Positions 23,985-33,892 are shown, counted from the first letter of the stretch. The stretch is DNA of 64,000 nt from Clostridia bacterium (GCA_900766045.1 CAAFTW010000046.1:50490-114489); one strand, 5' to 3'. Numbers and translations are program-made. The notes: generated from the sequence alone by a model not told the origin.

Positions 23985-24536
23985 ATGGCTAAAAATAAGT
24001 CTTTAGATGAGAAAATCGAAAGAACCAAGATTGACCTGAAAGAGGCGCTGAACACGGTGCGTGCAGGACGCGCGAACGCAGCGCTGCTGGACCGTGTAAC
24101 CGTTGATTATTACGGATCACCGACACCGCTGAAGAGCCTGGCGAACATTTCCACTCCGGATCCGAGAACGCTGATGATCACGCCGTTCGATCCGAAGTCC
24201 GTGGGAGACATTGAGAAGGCAATTGAGGTTGCCAACCTGGGCATCACACCGACCAACGATGGAAAGGTCATCCGCCTCGTCATTCCGCCGCTGACCGAGG
24301 AGCGCCGTAAGGAACTGAAGAAGACCACCAAGAAGATGGGTGAGGATGCCAAGGTTGCAGTCAGAAACCTGAGAAGAAAGGTTAATGATGACATCAAGAA
24401 GCGCGAGAAGGATGGAGAAATTTCTGAGGACGACCGTAATGAGGAGCTGGAAGAAACGCAGAAGACCATTGATAAGGCGATCAAGGATATCGACCAGATT
24501 ATCGCACAGAAAGATAAGGAGATTATGGAAGTATAA
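23985..24536 (+). CDS. frr: Ribosome recycling factor
   Basis: A 183-residue protein that, with EF-G, splits post-termination ribosomes. It shows VRAGRANAALLDRVTVDYYGSPTPL, NDGKVIRLVIPPLTEERRKEL and AKVAVRNLRR, the standard RRF signature. The start at 23985 follows ACAGGAGGACTG; the frame is open further upstream without a better site. A terminator-like hairpin follows immediately. Confidence 0.97.
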   Translation: MAKNKSLDEKIERTKIDLKEALNTVRAGRANAALLDRVTVDYYGSPTPLKSLANISTPDPRTLMITPFDPKSVGDIEKAIEVANLGITPTNDGKVIRLVIPPLTEERRKELKKTTKKMGEDAKVAVRNLRRKVNDDIKKREKDGEISEDDRNEELEETQKTIDKAIKDIDQIIAQKDKEIMEV

Positions 24537-24552
24537 TTCCGAAAACTTTATA

Positions 24553-24584
24553 GGGCGGCTGCTGTTGGATGCAGCCGTCTTTTT
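24553..24584 (+). terminator. Intrinsic terminator or attenuator between frr and uppS
   Basis: GGGCGGCTGC pairs with GCAGCCGTC around an 8-base loop, followed by TTTTT. It lies inside the cluster, 80 bases before uppS, so it may reduce expression of the downstream lipid and MEP genes. Confidence 0.75.
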
Positions 24585-24664
24585 CACGTTATGGAAGATG
24601 CCGCATTATATGCGCGCTGTGTGCATCGATGCGGAAAAATCAGACGAAAGGAACAGAATCAATT

Positions 24665-25387
24665 ATGCTGGATAAAGACAGAATGCCGCGTCACGTCGCG
24701 ATCATTATGGATGGAAACGGCAGATGGGCAAAGAAACATGGCGTTCCGCGCCTTGCCGGACATAACGCGGGCATGGAATCCATGAAGGAAATCGTGCGCT
24801 GCGCATCGAATCTCGGCATTCAGTATCTGACGGTTTATGCGTTTTCCACAGAAAACTGGAAACGCTCACAGGAAGAGGTCGGCGGAATTTTCAAGCTGCT
24901 GACCAAGTTCGTAGACCTGGATCTGGATGAACTGAACGAGCAGAATGTAAGAGTAAAGTGCTTCGGCGACTATTCCATCATCCCGCCCAAGGCAAAGAAA
25001 AGCATGGATGAGACGCTGGAAGAAACTGAGGATAACACGGGCATGCAGTTTAACATCGCCCTGAACTACGGCGGACGCGCGGACATCCTGCGCGGCGTGA
25101 ACAAGATCGCTGGTCAGATCCGAAGCGGGGAGATCAAAGGAGAGATCACAGAAGACATGCTCAGCCGTTCACTCTGGTCCGGAGATGAGAACGGAAACGT
25201 TCCGGATCCGGATGTGATCATCCGTACCAGCGGTGAAGAGCGTCTTTCCAACTTCCTTCTCTGGCAGTGCGCCTACAGCGAGTTCGTATTCACCGATGTG
25301 CTCTGGCCGGATTTCACCCCGGAAGTATTCAAACAGCTTCTGGAGGAGTATCAGGGGAGAGACAGAAGGTTCGGCGGAAGAAAGTAA
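24665..25387 (+). CDS. uppS: Undecaprenyl diphosphate synthase (cis-prenyltransferase)
   Basis: A 240-residue enzyme that makes the C55 lipid carrier for cell-wall synthesis. It shows HVAIIMDGNGRWAKKHG (catalytic Asp), YAFSTENWKRS, and the C-terminal IRTSGEERLSNFLLWQ and EFVFTDVLWPDF motifs. The start at 24665 is chosen because family members begin just before this segment. GAAAGGA lies upstream. Confidence 0.96.
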   Translation: MLDKDRMPRHVAIIMDGNGRWAKKHGVPRLAGHNAGMESMKEIVRCASNLGIQYLTVYAFSTENWKRSQEEVGGIFKLLTKFVDLDLDELNEQNVRVKCFGDYSIIPPKAKKSMDETLEETEDNTGMQFNIALNYGGRADILRGVNKIAGQIRSGEIKGEITEDMLSRSLWSGDENGNVPDPDVIIRTSGEERLSNFLLWQCAYSEFVFTDVLWPDFTPEVFKQLLEEYQGRDRRFGGRK

Positions 25388-25502
25388 TCGGGTCATTCAG
25401 GCGTCATGCACCATCCCGGAATCTGAAGTTTCATGCCCGGGACAGCGTGAATTCCGCATAATCGGGATCTCCGCCTGCAGTTGTTTTAGAAAGTGTGAGA
25501 AT

Positions 25503-26306
25503 ATGAAAACAAGAATTATTTCCGGCGCATGCATGGTGCCGCTTCTGATTTTCGTCTGGCTGGGCGGTTACTGGCTGACCGCACTGGCCATCCTGATCGG
25601 TGCCATGGGTGTCCACGAGTTTTACCGTGGATTCCGCGAGATCGGCGTCCACGCAAACGAACCGATGGCATACATATTCATGTTCATCCTGTACCTGTTA
25701 AACGGTTTCTGGCCGGACGATTACAAACTGATCGCCGCCTGGCTGGTGGCCGTCATTATGGCAGGCTCTGTATACATGTTCAACGTGCAGAAGAGAACCC
25801 CGGACGATGCGATGGTTACCATCATCGGAATCATCTACATCATCTTCTTCTCCTTCCACGTCACCATGATCGATGAGACGGGCGCATTCAGCATCTTTAA
25901 GTGGCTGATCCTGCTGACCGCCTTCGGAACCGATATTTTTGCCTATTTCACAGGCGTATTCCTAGGAAAGCATAAGATGGCGCCGCATCTGAGTCCTAAG
26001 AAGACCTGGGAAGGTGCGATCGGAGGCATCATCGGATGCACCCTGGTCTGCTGGGGATTTGGTATGATTTTCTGCAGAGAATTCGTCGGAACCTGCGTCA
26101 TCATGGGACTGATCGGCGCACCGATTTCCATGTTCGGCGACCTGACCGCATCCGCATATAAGAGGAAAATGGGCATCAAGGACTACGGAAACCTCATCCC
26201 GGGCCACGGCGGCATCATGGACCGTTTTGACAGCATCCTGTTTACGGCTCCGTTTATTTACTATTACACCGCGATCATCCTGATGCATTTCCACATCATT
26301 TTCTAG
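25503..26306 (+). CDS. cdsA: Phosphatidate cytidylyltransferase
   Basis: A 267-residue membrane enzyme that makes CDP-diacylglycerol for phospholipid synthesis. It has about seven hydrophobic segments. The signature near the C-terminus is present: SPKKTWEGAIGG and GDLTASAYKRKMGIKDYG followed by PGHGGIMDRFDS. Its ribosome site is weak (AAAGTGTGAGA). It lies 115 bases after uppS and just before dxr. Confidence 0.95.
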   Translation: MKTRIISGACMVPLLIFVWLGGYWLTALAILIGAMGVHEFYRGFREIGVHANEPMAYIFMFILYLLNGFWPDDYKLIAAWLVAVIMAGSVYMFNVQKRTPDDAMVTIIGIIYIIFFSFHVTMIDETGAFSIFKWLILLTAFGTDIFAYFTGVFLGKHKMAPHLSPKKTWEGAIGGIIGCTLVCWGFGMIFCREFVGTCVIMGLIGAPISMFGDLTASAYKRKMGIKDYGNLIPGHGGIMDRFDSILFTAPFIYYYTAIILMHFHIIF

Positions 26307-26322
26307 AGAGGACAAAAATCAC

Positions 26323-27480
26323 ATGGCAAGGAAAAAAATTACAATTCTCGGAAGCACCGGTTCCATCGGAACCCAGACCCTGGACGTGATCGGCCGTCAT
26401 CCGGAAGCCTTTCAGGTGACCGCGCTGACCTGCGGAAAAAATATCGATCTGCTGAGAAAACAGATCAGACAGTTCCGTCCGGAAATGGTCTGCACGGCAG
26501 AAGAGGAAGACGCAGCCGCACTAAAAAAAGAATTTCCGCGCCTTGAAGTGGTTTACGGAAAAGGCGGCTTGATCGATGCGGCAGAAAAAGAAAGTGATCT
26601 CCTGGTCAACTCTCTGATGGGTATGCGCGGCATGGTGCCGACTTATCACGCGATCCAGAGCGGAAAAGACATCGCCCTGGCGAATAAAGAGACTCTGGTT
26701 ACGGGCGGACATCTGATTATGGATGCCGTAAAAAAGAATAAGGTGAAAATGCTTCCGGTCGACAGCGAGCATTCTGCAATTTTCCAGTGTCTGCAGGGAA
26801 ATAAAGGAAAGAAGATCAGAAGAATCCTGCTTACCGCATCCGGCGGGCCCTTCCGCGGCTGGAACTACAGTCAGCTGAAGACCGTAACACCGGAGATGGC
26901 CCTGAAACATCCGAACTGGAATATGGGCAGAAAAATCACTATCGATTCCGCGACGATGATGAACAAGGGACTGGAAATGATCGAAGCCAAGTGGCTCTTC
27001 CATGTGGATATCGATGATATTCAGGTTCTGGTGCATCCGCAGAGCATTGTACATTCCGCCGTCGAATTCGATGATACGACGGTCATCGCGCAGATGGGAA
27101 AGGCGGATATGAGAATTCCGATCAGTGTGGCCCTGGGATATCCGGAAAGACTTCACTGGGAGGGAGAAGGACTGGACTTTTTCCATTCTCCTGCGAACCA
27201 GCTGACTTTTGAAGAGCCGGATACAGCAGCATTCCGCTGCCTTCCTCTGGCGGTTTCCGCATCGAAAGAGGGCGGAAGCTGTCCGGCGGTCATGAATGCG
27301 GCCAATGAAGTTCTGGTGCAGGCTTTTCTGGATCATAAAATCGGTTTTACCGACATTCCGGAAAGCATCGAGAAAATCATGCAGCAGCATCATAAAGTAG
27401 AAAATCCGGATCTCACGCAGATTCTGGAAATCGATGAGCAGACGCGTGAGAAGACATACAGAGATTTCGTCGAAAAGTAA
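26323..27480 (+). CDS. dxr: 1-deoxy-D-xylulose 5-phosphate reductoisomerase
   Basis: A 385-residue NADPH enzyme, second step of the MEP isoprenoid pathway. It has the nucleotide-binding GSTGSIGTQTLDVI (8-21), ALANKETLVTGG, the metal/substrate-site residues in PVDSEHSAIFQ, the flexible-loop region around ASGGPFRGW, and HPNWNMGRKITIDSATMMNKGLE in two adjacent motifs. AGAGAGGAC lies upstream. It feeds the IPP pool used by uppS, and ispG of the same pathway is in the same operon. Confidence 0.97.
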   Translation: MARKKITILGSTGSIGTQTLDVIGRHPEAFQVTALTCGKNIDLLRKQIRQFRPEMVCTAEEEDAAALKKEFPRLEVVYGKGGLIDAAEKESDLLVNSLMGMRGMVPTYHAIQSGKDIALANKETLVTGGHLIMDAVKKNKVKMLPVDSEHSAIFQCLQGNKGKKIRRILLTASGGPFRGWNYSQLKTVTPEMALKHPNWNMGRKITIDSATMMNKGLEMIEAKWLFHVDIDDIQVLVHPQSIVHSAVEFDDTTVIAQMGKADMRIPISVALGYPERLHWEGEGLDFFHSPANQLTFEEPDTAAFRCLPLAVSASKEGGSCPAVMNAANEVLVQAFLDHKIGFTDIPESIEKIMQQHHKVENPDLTQILEIDEQTREKTYRDFVEK

Positions 27481-27490
27481 AGGATAGATT

Positions 27491-28486
27491 ATGCATACAC
27501 TGATTCTTGCCGTTCTCTTGTTTGTGGTGATGATTTTTCCCCATGAACTCGGACATTTTCTGGCCGCGAGAGCGGTGGGCGTTCAGGTCAATGAGTTTTC
27601 CTTTGGAATGGGACCTGCTCTCTGGAAAAAAGAAAAAAACGGAACCCTCTACGCAGTGAGACTCCTTCCGATCGGTGGTTACTGCGCCATGGAGGGAGAA
27701 AATGAAAACAGTGGTCATGAGGGATCATTCAGCAGTAAAACAGCGGGACAGAAATTTCTGGTTCTTGTGGCAGGCGCAGTCATGAATCTGATCATTTGTA
27801 TTATGCTTTTTATGCTGGTCTTCTGCATCAACGGTATGACTACGACGACTGTTTCTAAAACCGAAGCGGGAAAGCCCGCCTTCACTGCAGGCATTCGGGC
27901 CGGCGACAGGATTACAGAAATCAACCAGAAAAAGGTCAGCTCCTGGGATGGAGTCGGAACAATCGTGCAGGCCCAGAAGGGGAAAACCGTGTCTGTAACG
28001 GTTAACCGCACAGGATCGGAAAAGACATTTTCCATTACCCCGGTGAAAAGCCAGGGAAGATATCTGATCGGAATCGAACCGGTTCTTTCCCATAACCCGG
28101 CCAGAGCCTTCGTCCGCAGTGTCCGGGCCACAGGCTATGCGGGAGCCTTTATGTATAAAACGCTGGGACAGCTGATTACCGGAAAGGCCGGTATGAAGGA
28201 CGTCAGCGGACCGGTGGGCATCGTGACGGCGGTGCATAAGACTGTAAAATACGGATTTACCTATTTCCTGACCTTTACGGCCTTCATCAGCCTGAACCTT
28301 GCTATAGTCAATCTGCTTCCGCTTCCGGCACTGGATGGAGGAAGAATCCTTTTCCTTCTGATCCGGAAGATCGGAAAAAATCACATTACCGATTCCATGG
28401 AAGGAAGCGTTCATCTGATCGGTTTTGCCCTTCTGATGGCGCTGACCATTGTGGTTACCTGGCATGATATCACCCGCCTTTTCTGA
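27491..28486 (+). CDS. rseP: Site-2 intramembrane zinc protease RseP/RasP
   Basis: A 331-residue membrane metalloprotease: first helix with the active-site HELGH (about 18-22), a single PDZ domain (about 120-200, AGIRAGDRITEIN), and the second catalytic motif NLLPLPALDGG near the C-terminus. It cleaves transmembrane substrates such as anti-sigma factors and signal-peptide remnants. It is 10 bases after dxr, the usual order in Firmicutes. Confidence 0.95.
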   Translation: MHTLILAVLLFVVMIFPHELGHFLAARAVGVQVNEFSFGMGPALWKKEKNGTLYAVRLLPIGGYCAMEGENENSGHEGSFSSKTAGQKFLVLVAGAVMNLIICIMLFMLVFCINGMTTTTVSKTEAGKPAFTAGIRAGDRITEINQKKVSSWDGVGTIVQAQKGKTVSVTVNRTGSEKTFSITPVKSQGRYLIGIEPVLSHNPARAFVRSVRATGYAGAFMYKTLGQLITGKAGMKDVSGPVGIVTAVHKTVKYGFTYFLTFTAFISLNLAIVNLLPLPALDGGRILFLLIRKIGKNHITDSMEGSVHLIGFALLMALTIVVTWHDITRLF

Positions 28487-28541
28487 TGGACAGAAAACGG
28501 GTTCTGTGATAAGGTAGTCAGACACAGAAAAGAGGATTACG

Positions 28542-29609
28542 ATGAGCAGCAGAAAACAGGTTATGGTGCGCAATGTCCCGCTTGGAGGCGGCGCACCGGT
28601 GGTTATACAGTCCATGTGCAATGTGGATTCCAGAGATGAAGAGGGAATCCTGAAACAGATCAGAGAGCTTCAGGAGGCGGGATGTCAGATTGTCCGTCTG
28701 GCCGTCCCGAACCAGGAGGCCCTGCAGGTCTTCTCCCGCGTCCGGCCGAAAACGGACATGCCTCTTGTTGCCGACATTCATTTTGACTGGAGAATGGCGG
28801 TTGGAGCAATTGAGGCCGGAGCAGATAAGATCCGCATCAACCCGGGAAACATCGGTTCCCGGGAGAATGTACAGCGGATTGTGGATGCCGCAAAAGAGCA
28901 TCGGGTTCCGATCCGCGTCGGCGTAAACTCAGGATCCGTGGAAAAGGATCTGCTGCAGAAATACGGCCACGTGACGGCAGAAGCCCTTGCGGAGAGTGCC
29001 GTAAAGAACGTCCGCATGATCGAGGACATGGGTTATGATGATCTGGTTGTTTCCATTAAATCCAGCGATGTGCAGATGAATTTTGATGCGCATAAGATTG
29101 CGGCGAAGAAGATCGATCATCCCTTCCATATCGGCATCACAGAAGCCGGAACGGTCAAAATGGGAAAGATCAAGAGTGCAGCCGGGATTGGCGCCCTGCT
29201 TCTGTCCGGAATCGGAGACACACTCCGTGTCTCCCTGACTGCTGACCCGGTAGAAGAGGTTCTTTTTGCCAGAAATCTGCTGGAAAGCATCGGCCTGAGA
29301 AAACCGAAGTTCGAGCTGGTGAGCTGCCCGACCTGCGGCAGGACCAGAATTCCGCTGCAGAAACTTGCAGAGTCGGTGGAAAAACGCCTGACGGAAGAGA
29401 AAGACCTTCCGGAAGGACTGAAAATCGCAGTGATGGGATGTGTGGTCAACGGGCCGGGAGAGGCGGCAGAAGCGGATTACGGCATCTGCGGAGGTGACGG
29501 AAAAGGCATTATCTTCGCTAAAGGAAAAGTACTGAAAACCGTGAAAGAAGACGAACTTGAGGACGGTCTGATCGCGGCGATTCGTGAAGGAGCGGGAAAG
29601 ATTGAATAA
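28542..29609 (+). CDS. ispG: 4-hydroxy-3-methylbut-2-enyl diphosphate synthase (GcpE)
   Basis: A 355-residue 4Fe-4S enzyme of the MEP pathway. It has the TIM-barrel start GGAPVVIQSMCNVDSRD, RINPGNIGS, and the C-terminal cluster ligands in SCPTCGRTR and MGCVVNGPGEAAEADYGICGG. AAGAGGATTACG precedes the start. Its stop overlaps the likely TTG start of polC. Confidence 0.97.
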   Translation: MSSRKQVMVRNVPLGGGAPVVIQSMCNVDSRDEEGILKQIRELQEAGCQIVRLAVPNQEALQVFSRVRPKTDMPLVADIHFDWRMAVGAIEAGADKIRINPGNIGSRENVQRIVDAAKEHRVPIRVGVNSGSVEKDLLQKYGHVTAEALAESAVKNVRMIEDMGYDDLVVSIKSSDVQMNFDAHKIAAKKIDHPFHIGITEAGTVKMGKIKSAAGIGALLLSGIGDTLRVSLTADPVEEVLFARNLLESIGLRKPKFELVSCPTCGRTRIPLQKLAESVEKRLTEEKDLPEGLKIAVMGCVVNGPGEAAEADYGICGGDGKGIIFAKGKVLKTVKEDELEDGLIAAIREGAGKIE

Positions 29610-32600
29610 ACTGATTCAGGATTTTGTCAGCTGGAACAGATTACCGGAAGAGAAGAAAGAACAGATGGAGTGCGTCATTGAGGACGCGCAGATCAGAAAA
29701 GAAACAGGCGTACTGTCGATGGACATGCGCCTGAATTTTATCGTGCCTGCAGAAGATGACCGGAAGCTGAAAGAGGCAGTGGTACGCCAGCTGCAGGGAC
29801 TTTCGGGTGTAGAGCTCCACTATCACTATGACCGGGACCAGATGGTGCTTTCTGAAGAGGAAATTCTGGAGCTTTATCTGCCGCGCCTGATCAGAGAGTC
29901 CGGATCCATCGGAAAAGTCGCCTTTGATCCGTCCAGAGTGAAGATTGAGGGACGTACAGCCGTTCTCGGATCTTTCGGACGGATGGCGACGGAGAAGATG
30001 AATGAAGAGCTTTCCTCTGAACTTGCTCAGAAAGTAAGAGAGACTTTCGGATTTACCTGCAGCGTTCGTTTTGAGAATGATGAAGAGCGTTATAAAGAGG
30101 TAGGTGAAAAAAGAAAGCGGGAGCTTTCACAGGATGAGATATTTTCTTCTCCGGGTTCTGATCCGTATTATGATGCGGCAGCAGATACCGGATTTGACGC
30201 TTACGACCAGAGCATGAGAGATGCCCAGGGAACGGACGCAGACCAGCTTCTGGCGGCTTACGGAGGAGGCATGTCTTCTACCGATGCAGGCGCAGGAGAA
30301 ATTCCGCCCTGGGAAGATGGTTCGCAGGCGCAGCCTGCTGCAGCGGCACCGTCCGGCCTGTCCCGGTCCAGAAAAGAAGGATCCGGCACCGGCCATGCCA
30401 GAAAAGCACGCCCGTCTGCAGGCCGTTCCTCAGGCGGCATGAAAAGAGGCACCGAAGTTGTATTGGGACGGGGAATCCATGGAGAATCCACACCGCTGAT
30501 GCAGCTGACACCGGAGAGCGGCAAAGTCGTTATCGAAGGAATTGTTTTCCATAAGGAGAACAGGCCGATCAAAAACAACAAGCAGATTGTCACCCTGCTC
30601 ATTACCGATAAAAAGTCATCCACTTGCGTTAAAGCCTTTGTCAAAAATGAAAAGTGGGATGACATCGACAAGCGGATCAATGAAGGCGACTACATCATCT
30701 GCCAGGGAGAAACGGAATGGAGTAAGTACGACAACGCGCTGAATGTCATCGTCCGCGATATTTCTAAGGGAGAGGGAATCCCGGAAAGAAAGGATAGCTG
30801 GGAGCATGGCCGCCGCGTGGAGCTTCACTGCCATACCAAGATGAGCGCCATGGACGCTCTGAATGACCCGGAACGCATCGTGCAGCTGGCTTCCGACTGG
30901 GGCCAGCCGGCCGTTGCCATTACTGACCACGGCGTCGTCCAGTCCTTCCCGGATGCAGCGGCCATCGCCGGAAAGCTGGCAAAAAAAGGAAAGCCGATCA
31001 AGGTCATTTACGGCATGGAGGGCTATCTCTATGACGATGAAGGCTGCATCGACGCTGACGGAAATATCGATTATAAGAAGAAAAAGGGAACGAACCACAT
31101 CATCTTGCTCTGCCGCACCCAGCACGGCCTGAGGAACCTGTATAAGCTCGTTTCCATCTCTCATGTAAAATACTTCTACAAGAAGCCGAGAATCCCGAGA
31201 ACCGTTCTGGATAAATACAGGGACGGTCTGATTGTCGGCTCCGCCTGCGAAGCGGGAGAAGTCTATCGTGCGCTGGAACAGGGAAAGTCCGATGAAGAGG
31301 TCGCGGAAATCGCGAAATACTACGATTATCTGGAAATCCAGCCCCTGATCAATAACCGCTTTATGCTGGACTCTGATAAATTCCCGGACGTCAACAGCTG
31401 GGACGACCTGAAAGAGTATAATAAGAGGATCGTCCATATCGCAGATATGCTGGACAAGCCGGTCTGCGCGACGACAGATGCCCACTACGACGAGCCGGAT
31501 TCTGCCATCTACAGAAACATCCTGCTCTACGGCATGGGATTTAAGGACGCGGAAAACGGCCAGGGCCTGTATTTAAGAACTACGGACGAGATGATTAAGG
31601 AATTCTCCTACCTGGGAGAAGACATGGCCCAGAAAGTTGTCGTCGATAACACCAATAAGATTGCAGACTGGGTTGAAGAAGGGATCAAGCCGGTTCCGGA
31701 TGAGAAATGTCCGCCGAAAATCGACGGCGCGGAAGAAGAACTGTATAATAAGTGTTTCGAGAGAGCCCACCGGATTTACGGTGATCCGCTTCCGGAAAAG
31801 ATCCAGAAGCGCCTGGATACAGAGCTGAACGCGATCATCAGCAACGGTTACGCGGTCATGTACGTTTCTGCAGAACGTCTGGTAAACAAGTCCCTGCAGG
31901 ATGGCTATCTGGTCGGATCCAGAGGATCCGTCGGTTCGTCCTTTGCAGCTACCATGGCGGGAATCACCGAGGTCAATCCCCTTGACCCGCATTATATTTG
32001 TCCTAACTGCAAGCACCTGGAGTGGGGCGACATGACCAAGTACGATAATGGTCTGGATATGCCGCCGAAGAAGTGCCCGGAGTGCGGCGCGGAGATGAAG
32101 CGTGACGGTTTCACGATTCCGTTCGCGACTTTCCTGGGATTTAAGGGAAATAAAGAGCCGGATATTGACTTGAATTTCGCGGGCGAGTACCAGGCGAGGG
32201 CGCATAAATACGTCGGCGTGATTTTCGGAGAGAAGAATGTATTCAAGGCTGGAACTGTAGGCACCATCGCCGAGAAGACCGCTTACGGATACGTACGCCG
32301 CTTTTTCGAGGAGACCGGGCGTCCGGTCAATAAGTTCGAGATCGACCGTCTGACGGAAGGCTGCACGGGCGTAAAGCGCACCACGGGCCAGCATCCGGGC
32401 GGAATCATCATCGTGCCGAGAGACCACGATATTTTCGAGTTCTGCCCGATCCAGCATCCGGCGAACGACACGAAGACGGACATTATCACCACGCATTTCG
32501 ATTACCATAAGATCGATAAGAACCTGCTGAAGCTGGATATTCTGGGACACACTGTCCCGTCCATGATCCGTCAGCTGCAGGACATGACCGGAGTGGATCC

Positions 32601-33585
32601 GCTTCATGTCGACCTGACCGACCAGAAGGTACTGAGCATTTTCAACGGGACAGAGGCTCTGGACATCAAGGACCCGAACTACCGCTTCCGTCACGGGACC
32701 TTTGCGATTCCGGAGTTCGGCACGGGATTCACTCGTCAGATGCTGGACGACGTAAAGCCGAAGCGTTTTGAGGACCTGGTCAGAATGTCCGGATTCTCTC
32801 ACGGAACCGATGTATGGCTGAACAACGCTCAGGAATATATCCGGAACGGCACGGCCACCATGCGTGAAGTCATTTCCACCCGAGACGATATTATGAACTT
32901 CTGCATCGCCCACGGCATTGAGAACGAGACCTCCTTCCGCATCATGGAGGAGACTCGTAAGAAGAACCTGATTCTGACCGAGGAACATAAGCAGGTCATG
33001 CGCGACCACGGCATCCCGCAGTGGTACATCGATTCCTGCTCCAAGATCAAGTACATGTTCCCGCGGGCCCACGCGGTGGCCTACGTCATGATGTCCTTCC
33101 GTATGGCCTGGTATAAGGTGTATTATCCGGTTCCCTTCTACGCGACTTACTTCACCAGCGTGCTGGCCGACTTTGACGCCGAGACTGCGCTGAAGGGAAA
33201 AGAAGCTGTCTTGAGGAAGATGGACGAGATCAATATGAAGGGAAACAATGCCACGGCCAAGGAGAAAGACAGCGAGACCGTTCTGGAAGTCATTTACGAG
33301 ATGTTCGCCAGGGGCTATGAGTTCCTTCCGGCGGAGCTGGGTTCCTCCTATGCGGAGCGCTTTTGGGAGAAGGACGGCAAGGTTCTGCTTCCCTTCGCGG
33401 CCTATGAGGGTGTCGGCGCTGCTGCGGCCAATCAGCTGGTGGATGCCTATAAGGAGAAGCCGTTTGATACCGTGGAAGACTGCCAGACGAGAGCGCATCT
33501 GGGAAAGAGTGTCATAGAAACCCTGCGGAGTCATGGGATTTTTGAGGGACTTCCGGAAACCGATCAGATCTGCTGGGCAATTTAA
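29602..33585 (+). CDS. polC: DNA polymerase III PolC, lacking the 3'-5' exonuclease domain
   Basis: A 1,327-residue replicase. In order: N-terminal domain (1 to about 190); a low-complexity Gly/Ala/Pro linker; OB fold (about 305-390); PHP domain with HCHTKMSAMDAL, ITDHGVVQS, YGMEG and ATTDAHY; zinc finger CPNC...CPECG; polymerase with GSRGSVGSSFAATM and catalytic EPDIDLNF; C-terminal helix-hairpin-helix. In standard PolC an exonuclease of about 170 residues interrupts PHP right after the YGxEG strand. Here the chain passes from YLYDDEG through about 20 residues to TNHIILLCRTQ, and no DxETTG motif exists anywhere. The PHP metal-ligand positions look intact. A TTG start at 29602 (AAGGAG 9 bases before; overlaps the ispG stop) is preferred over GTG at 29584. 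Confidence 0.93.
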   Translation: MNKLIQDFVSWNRLPEEKKEQMECVIEDAQIRKETGVLSMDMRLNFIVPAEDDRKLKEAVVRQLQGLSGVELHYHYDRDQMVLSEEEILELYLPRLIRESGSIGKVAFDPSRVKIEGRTAVLGSFGRMATEKMNEELSSELAQKVRETFGFTCSVRFENDEERYKEVGEKRKRELSQDEIFSSPGSDPYYDAAADTGFDAYDQSMRDAQGTDADQLLAAYGGGMSSTDAGAGEIPPWEDGSQAQPAAAAPSGLSRSRKEGSGTGHARKARPSAGRSSGGMKRGTEVVLGRGIHGESTPLMQLTPESGKVVIEGIVFHKENRPIKNNKQIVTLLITDKKSSTCVKAFVKNEKWDDIDKRINEGDYIICQGETEWSKYDNALNVIVRDISKGEGIPERKDSWEHGRRVELHCHTKMSAMDALNDPERIVQLASDWGQPAVAITDHGVVQSFPDAAAIAGKLAKKGKPIKVIYGMEGYLYDDEGCIDADGNIDYKKKKGTNHIILLCRTQHGLRNLYKLVSISHVKYFYKKPRIPRTVLDKYRDGLIVGSACEAGEVYRALEQGKSDEEVAEIAKYYDYLEIQPLINNRFMLDSDKFPDVNSWDDLKEYNKRIVHIADMLDKPVCATTDAHYDEPDSAIYRNILLYGMGFKDAENGQGLYLRTTDEMIKEFSYLGEDMAQKVVVDNTNKIADWVEEGIKPVPDEKCPPKIDGAEEELYNKCFERAHRIYGDPLPEKIQKRLDTELNAIISNGYAVMYVSAERLVNKSLQDGYLVGSRGSVGSSFAATMAGITEVNPLDPHYICPNCKHLEWGDMTKYDNGLDMPPKKCPECGAEMKRDGFTIPFATFLGFKGNKEPDIDLNFAGEYQARAHKYVGVIFGEKNVFKAGTVGTIAEKTAYGYVRRFFEETGRPVNKFEIDRLTEGCTGVKRTTGQHPGGIIIVPRDHDIFEFCPIQHPANDTKTDIITTHFDYHKIDKNLLKLDILGHTVPSMIRQLQDMTGVDPLHVDLTDQKVLSIFNGTEALDIKDPNYRFRHGTFAIPEFGTGFTRQMLDDVKPKRFEDLVRMSGFSHGTDVWLNNAQEYIRNGTATMREVISTRDDIMNFCIAHGIENETSFRIMEETRKKNLILTEEHKQVMRDHGIPQWYIDSCSKIKYMFPRAHAVAYVMMSFRMAWYKVYYPVPFYATYFTSVLADFDAETALKGKEAVLRKMDEINMKGNNATAKEKDSETVLEVIYEMFARGYEFLPAELGSSYAERFWEKDGKVLLPFAAYEGVGAAAANQLVDAYKEKPFDTVEDCQTRAHLGKSVIETLRSHGIFEGLPETDQICWAI

Positions 33586-33598
33586 TGACTGACTGACG

Positions 33599-33635
33599 CC
33601 GGTGAATGTTTCGATTATTCACCGGTTCGTTTTAT
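33599..33635 (+). terminator. Rho-independent terminator after polC
   Basis: CCGGTGAAT pairs with ATTCACCGG around a 9-base loop, then TTCGTTTT. It ends the pyrH-polC cluster. Confidence 0.75.
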
Positions 33636-33843
33636 GACAAAATGAAACTGGCAGAGGAGCACGCGCCGGGCGTGATTTTCCATAAAAATACATTACTTAT
33701 TTTTGAATAATTATGCATGGTTTTCCCTTGGCAGGGTGAGGGCTTTGCCCTTGTAAAAAAAGCACTTGTCATGTATACCGGATGATTTGTAAAAAGTACT
33801 TTAAAAAGACGGTCGTTGGGTATAAGATAGATATGTTGCAGGA

Positions 33844-33892
33844 ACACAACATATTGTGTAGATGCGGAAAACAAATGAACTAGATGTTGTGT
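33844..33892 (+). promoter_or_regulatory. Tandem NrdR boxes upstream of nrdD
   Basis: Box 1, ACACAACATATTGTGT (33844-33859), is a near-perfect NrdR site. Box 2, GAACTAGATGTTGTGT (33877-33892), is weaker and 33 bases (about three helical turns) away, the normal tandem arrangement. A TATAAG -10-like sequence at 33821-33826 puts the boxes just after the promoter, where the ATP/dATP-dependent repressor NrdR would block transcription. Confidence 0.7.
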
